A stretch of 64,000 nucleotides of DNA from positions 1-64,000 of the forward strand of contig NZ_FOAM01000022.1 in the NCBI RefSeq assembly GCF_900109605.1. The letters run 5' to 3'. Positions 61,302 through 64,000 of this stretch are shown here, piece by piece. How positions within the stretch are numbered: position 1 is the first letter of the stretch; each line of letters starts with the position of its first letter. Both the position numbers and the translations under genes were made by a program. A model generated the notes under the pieces. It was not told the origin of the DNA and ran no database searches. It saw nothing but the letters and a program-made list of their open reading frames with translations. The DNA comes from Xaviernesmea oryzae. GTDB taxonomy: Bacteria > Pseudomonadota > Alphaproteobacteria > Rhizobiales > Rhizobiaceae.

Positions 61302-62159
61302 TTATGCGCGGCGCTGACGACGCCATTGGCCGGGCGAAAGGCCCATCGCGCCAGAAAAGACGCGGGTCATATGGCTTTGATCCGAAAAGCCGCAGATCAC
61401 GGCGATTTCGGCAATGGGCGTCTCCGTCAGCAGAAGTTCGCGCGCTCGGGTGAGACGATAATCCGTCAACCATCGATAGGGCGTGCGCTCGAACGTGTCC
61501 TTGAACGCCTTGATGAAATGATTGCGCGAGAGGCCGCAGGCTTCCGCGAGCTCGGCCACCGAAAATGGCGTGGCCAGATGGGCGACCAGAAATTCGGTTG
61601 CCCGCTTCTGCTGCCAGGCAGCGAGCGTGCCTTTTCCCTGAGCGGCAGCCGGCAAGCCACCATAGGTTTGGGCGAGATGGGTTAAAAGCGCCAGCACCAC
61701 CTGCTCCAGGAACAGCGGGCTCGCCTCCTCCGGCCGCTCCAGCGACGGCAGAAGCGCCTGGGCAAGTCCGAGTGTGACGGGATCCTGCGCGCTGGCCACG
61801 GGTTCCAGCCGCGTCAGGTTAGGCCGGCCGATCTCTTCGGCAAAGCTGCGCAGCTGCGCCAGCGGAATGTCGAAACGGATATTGTCGAACGGCGAGAGAT
61901 GATGACACTGCCAGGCATCGTGAAGATCGGTGATCGCCAGCGTCCCCTTGCCGTGCCCGCCTTCGAAGACGAGGCGCCCCTCGCGCCAGAGCCGATGAAA
62001 GGGAAAATCGGACAGCTGGGTGATGACGTGAACGGAATCGGCCGGCCGGCTGGGCGGCGTTCTTTCCAGGGCGCCGCCATCATGGCGCAGCCGGATGATG
62101 CCGATGCCCGCTGCAGTCAGCACCTGACGCTGCGGTGCCGACGCATTGCTCTCACCCAT
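61302..62159 (-). CDS. AraC-family regulator of the hydrolase cluster
   Basis: 285 aa. The N-terminal about 180 residues are a sensor region without a clear cupin motif; the C-terminal AraC HTH pair is clear (FSVAELAEACGLSRNHFIKA and IAEIAVICGFSDQSHMTRVF). Same strand and immediately upstream of the isochorismatase operon, so it is the obvious candidate regulator. Confidence 0.85.
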   Translation of the reverse strand: MGESNASAPQRQVLTAAGIGIIRLRHDGGALERTPPSRPADSVHVITQLSDFPFHRLWREGRLVFEGGHGKGTLAITDLHDAWQCHHLSPFDNIRFDIPLAQLRSFAEEIGRPNLTRLEPVASAQDPVTLGLAQALLPSLERPEEASPLFLEQVVLALLTHLAQTYGGLPAAAQGKGTLAAWQQKRATEFLVAHLATPFSVAELAEACGLSRNHFIKAFKDTFERTPYRWLTDYRLTRARELLLTETPIAEIAVICGFSDQSHMTRVFSGAMGLSPGQWRRQRRA

Positions 62160-62315
62160 GGTCTCACCCCAGTCTTCACCATGGCCGCCAAAGCGGCGTG
62201 TGAACTAAATGTAACCTCAAACAAACACAGATGCACTCGGCCCGGGGCCAAATCCACCTCTGCGATCGCGGCAGGCGTTTACTGGTTGTGTTCGAGACGT
62301 GAAAAACCCCTGCTC

Positions 62316-62948
62316 TCAATGACGTGTCGGCTGACGCCCGATCTGCCCGGCGCCGACCTCTGCAGCCGCCATCGCCGGGCCATAGGCGTGAACGAGATGC
62401 AGGCAGATCGCCCGAGCCGTATGGCGCAGAACTGCATCCGACCGCGTTGCCGCCTGCATCAGCGATGCCCAGGCCATGACGAGGCAGGCAATCACGGTAT
62501 CGGGCTGGCCGCGCTGGCATAGCAAGGGTGCGGCCGGCTCGCCGGCGAAATCCGCGATCTCGTCCAGAAGGCTTTCGGGGATAATGAAGGCCATGGCATC
62601 CAGATCGCTGTGAAGGATGATCGAGGCGCCTTCGCGCAGGTCGACTAGACAAATCGAGCCGCGAGGATAAAGCCTCACCGGCGCTCGCGTCCCATCGGCG
62701 GCCACATCGCAATGCCAGGCATCCTGACGATAGGCCATCATCAGATAGGCCGGCTGCGGCGCGATGACGATCGGACAGTCGGCTCTCCCACCAAGCGACA
62801 CGTGCAGATGCGCCGAGGCCAGCAGAGCCTGCGCCAGCGGCGCAATCGATAGGCATGGCGCCTGGCGCAAGCCGAAGCAGCGGAAAAGCAGGGTCGGTTC
62901 GTATGGCTGTGACGTCAATGCGGCCTCTGTGCCAAGGCATCCTGCCAA
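62316..62948 (-). pseudogene. Truncated AraC-type regulator lacking the DNA-binding domain
   Basis: 210 aa corresponding to the N-terminal sensor half of AraC regulators (HVSLGGRADCP, LYPRGSICLVDLREGASI, LRHTARAICLHLVHAYG). The frame stops where the double HTH should begin, and the following 150 bp in all three minus-strand frames show no HTH. It is either a degraded regulator or an antiactivator that binds the ligand without DNA. No strong ribosome-binding site is visible. Confidence 0.6.
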
Positions 62949-63250
62949 GCACGGCAGCGGAAGAACGGTTGGGATACGGTCATCAGACCGTGCGAACCTC
63001 TAAAAGCCGCAGATCTCGCAGGCGCTTCGAAGTCAGCGAAGTGTAGCGCGGCCGCCTTCTCTGCACAATATCGCCTGCCCGCTGTCCTTTCGCACGCCCG
63101 TCACCGAAAATCGCACATAAGATCGCGGCCAGAAGGCCGGCAGTAGGCTGCGTTGCAAAAGCCAGACGCCATGATCTCTTGGCATCGACGAGCGGACTGG
63201 GGCAAGGTCCAATCCTGCGATGATACAGCCCTGCCCAAGGAGTTCGCCAT
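62949..63250. other. Intergenic region before the S9 peptidase
   Basis: 302 bp; holds the AAGGAG of the peptidase gene at its end. I saw no other element. Confidence 0.35.
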
Positions 63251-64000
63251 ATGCTGACCAAAGCCGATCCGCGCCCGACGCTTGCCGCACCCGATGACGA
63301 TCCCTGGCTCTGGCTGGAGGAGATCGAAGGCACCCGCGCGCTCGACTATGTCGCTGCGCAAACCGCAAAGACGCTGGACGCCTTTGCCGATCCCCGCTTC
63401 GAGGCCGATCGCGACGCTCTGACCGAGGCACTGGATCGGCCGGATCGCATTCCGTTCATCACCCGGCGCGGCGGGCTTCTCTATAATTTCTGGCGCGACG
63501 CCGACCATCCGCGCGGGCTCTTTCGCCGCACGACGCCTGAACGCTATCGTAGCGGCGAGCCGGACTGGGACGTGCTGCTCGATCTCGACGCGCTTGCAGC
63601 CGAAGAGGGGCAGGACTGGGTGTGGGGCGGCTCGCATTCGCGCGCGCCCGATCATGACCGCGCGATCCTGCGCCTGTCGCGCGGCGGCAGCGATGCGGTC
63701 ACCCTGCGTGAATTCGATCTGGAGACGAAGCGCTTCGTCGCCGATGGCTTCAATCTGTCGGAAGGCAAGAGCCAGGTGTCCTGGCTCGATCGCGACACCG
63801 TGCTCCTGCGAAGCCCGCTCGGCGAGGGCATGGCGACGAGCTCAGGCTATGCACGCACGGTGCGTCTGTGGCGTCGCGGAGCCGATCCGCTTTCAGCGCC
63901 CATCCTGTTCGAAGGCGCGGCGAGCAGCATGAGTGTCTATGCCCAGGTCCATCACCGGCACGGGGTCGAATGGTGCATCTTCGGCGAACAGCTCGGCTTT
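63251..64000 (+). CDS. Prolyl oligopeptidase-family (S9A) serine peptidase, 5' part
   Basis: At least 250 aa, open at the window edge. AAGGAGTTCGCC precedes the ATG. The N-terminus DDDPWLWLEEIEGTRALDYV and the beta-propeller region (FITRRGGLLYNFWRDADHPR, GLFRRTTPERYRS) match S9A prolyl oligopeptidase-like proteins; the catalytic Ser/Asp/His domain lies beyond the window. It would cleave small peptides in the cytoplasm. Confidence 0.85.
   Translation, partial: MLTKADPRPTLAAPDDDPWLWLEEIEGTRALDYVAAQTAKTLDAFADPRFEADRDALTEALDRPDRIPFITRRGGLLYNFWRDADHPRGLFRRTTPERYRSGEPDWDVLLDLDALAAEEGQDWVWGGSHSRAPDHDRAILRLSRGGSDAVTLREFDLETKRFVADGFNLSEGKSQVSWLDRDTVLLRSPLGEGMATSSGYARTVRLWRRGADPLSAPILFEGAASSMSVYAQVHHRHGVEWCIFGEQLGF

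Noticed and set aside
1-64000. CRISPR arrays, tRNA or rRNA genes
   Set aside because: No regularly spaced direct repeats and no cloverleaf or rRNA signature seen on reading both strands; subtle tRNAs would need a covariance search.

Overview
The window looks like chromosomal or chromid DNA of a Rhizobiaceae alphaproteobacterium (Rhizobium/Agrobacterium group). It has high GC and tightly packed genes with ATGA-type overlaps. It also carries an R. etli ReAV-type asparaginase, a DmeRF-type metal efflux pair, an AztABC-like zinc importer and mosaic palindromic intergenic repeats typical of rhizobia. I saw no rRNA, tRNA or CRISPR.

Layout. 1-8 kb is a zinc-limitation locus: an IS481-family element has cut the Walker A of a ZigA-like G3E GTPase gene, followed by a DUF805 protein, two intact G3E (COG0523) GTPases with a small CxxxxC protein, putative Zur boxes and a divergent zinc ABC importer (aztABC-like). 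8-14 kb holds a DMT exporter with an Lrp-type regulator and glycolate oxidase glcDEF. 14-16.5 kb is an AT-rich island with a lone HEPN-domain protein and a 38-aa membrane protein. 16.5-25.5 kb has an MFS carrier, a DUF2000/AraC pair, SelO, a DUF1801 protein, membrane PQQ-glucose dehydrogenase and a small cytochrome c. 25.7-31.7 kb has dmeRF, a GNAT, a DJ-1/PfpI protein, asparaginase, DUF3750 and PsiF.

32-37 kb is the most distinctive system: a LysR regulator divergent from an operon of two paralogous phosphoribosyltransferases flanking a complete YkoEDC-like ECF importer (S, fused double ATPase, T). This predicts uptake of a nucleobase-like compound coupled to phosphoribosylation. 37-44.5 kb has a PNPOx stress protein, a LysR/epimerase divergent pair, a pyruvate-oxidase-like TPP enzyme with FUSC, and a CPA1 antiporter.

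44.8-52.2 kb is a second unusual operon: an autoregulated LacI repressor, a CUT1 sugar ABC importer, and an ADP-ribosylglycohydrolase fused to a beta-sandwich domain, placed between permease and ATPase. This suggests import and intracellular cleavage of a ribosyl or glycosyl conjugate. 52.4-53.1 kb is a VapBC module. 53.3-62.9 kb is a minus-strand cluster of hydrolases (isochorismatase-like, two alpha/beta hydrolases, amidohydrolase), XapX, DoxX and an MFS-ABM fusion with AraC regulators, one of them lacking its DNA-binding domain. An S9 peptidase starts at 63.25 kb and runs off the window.
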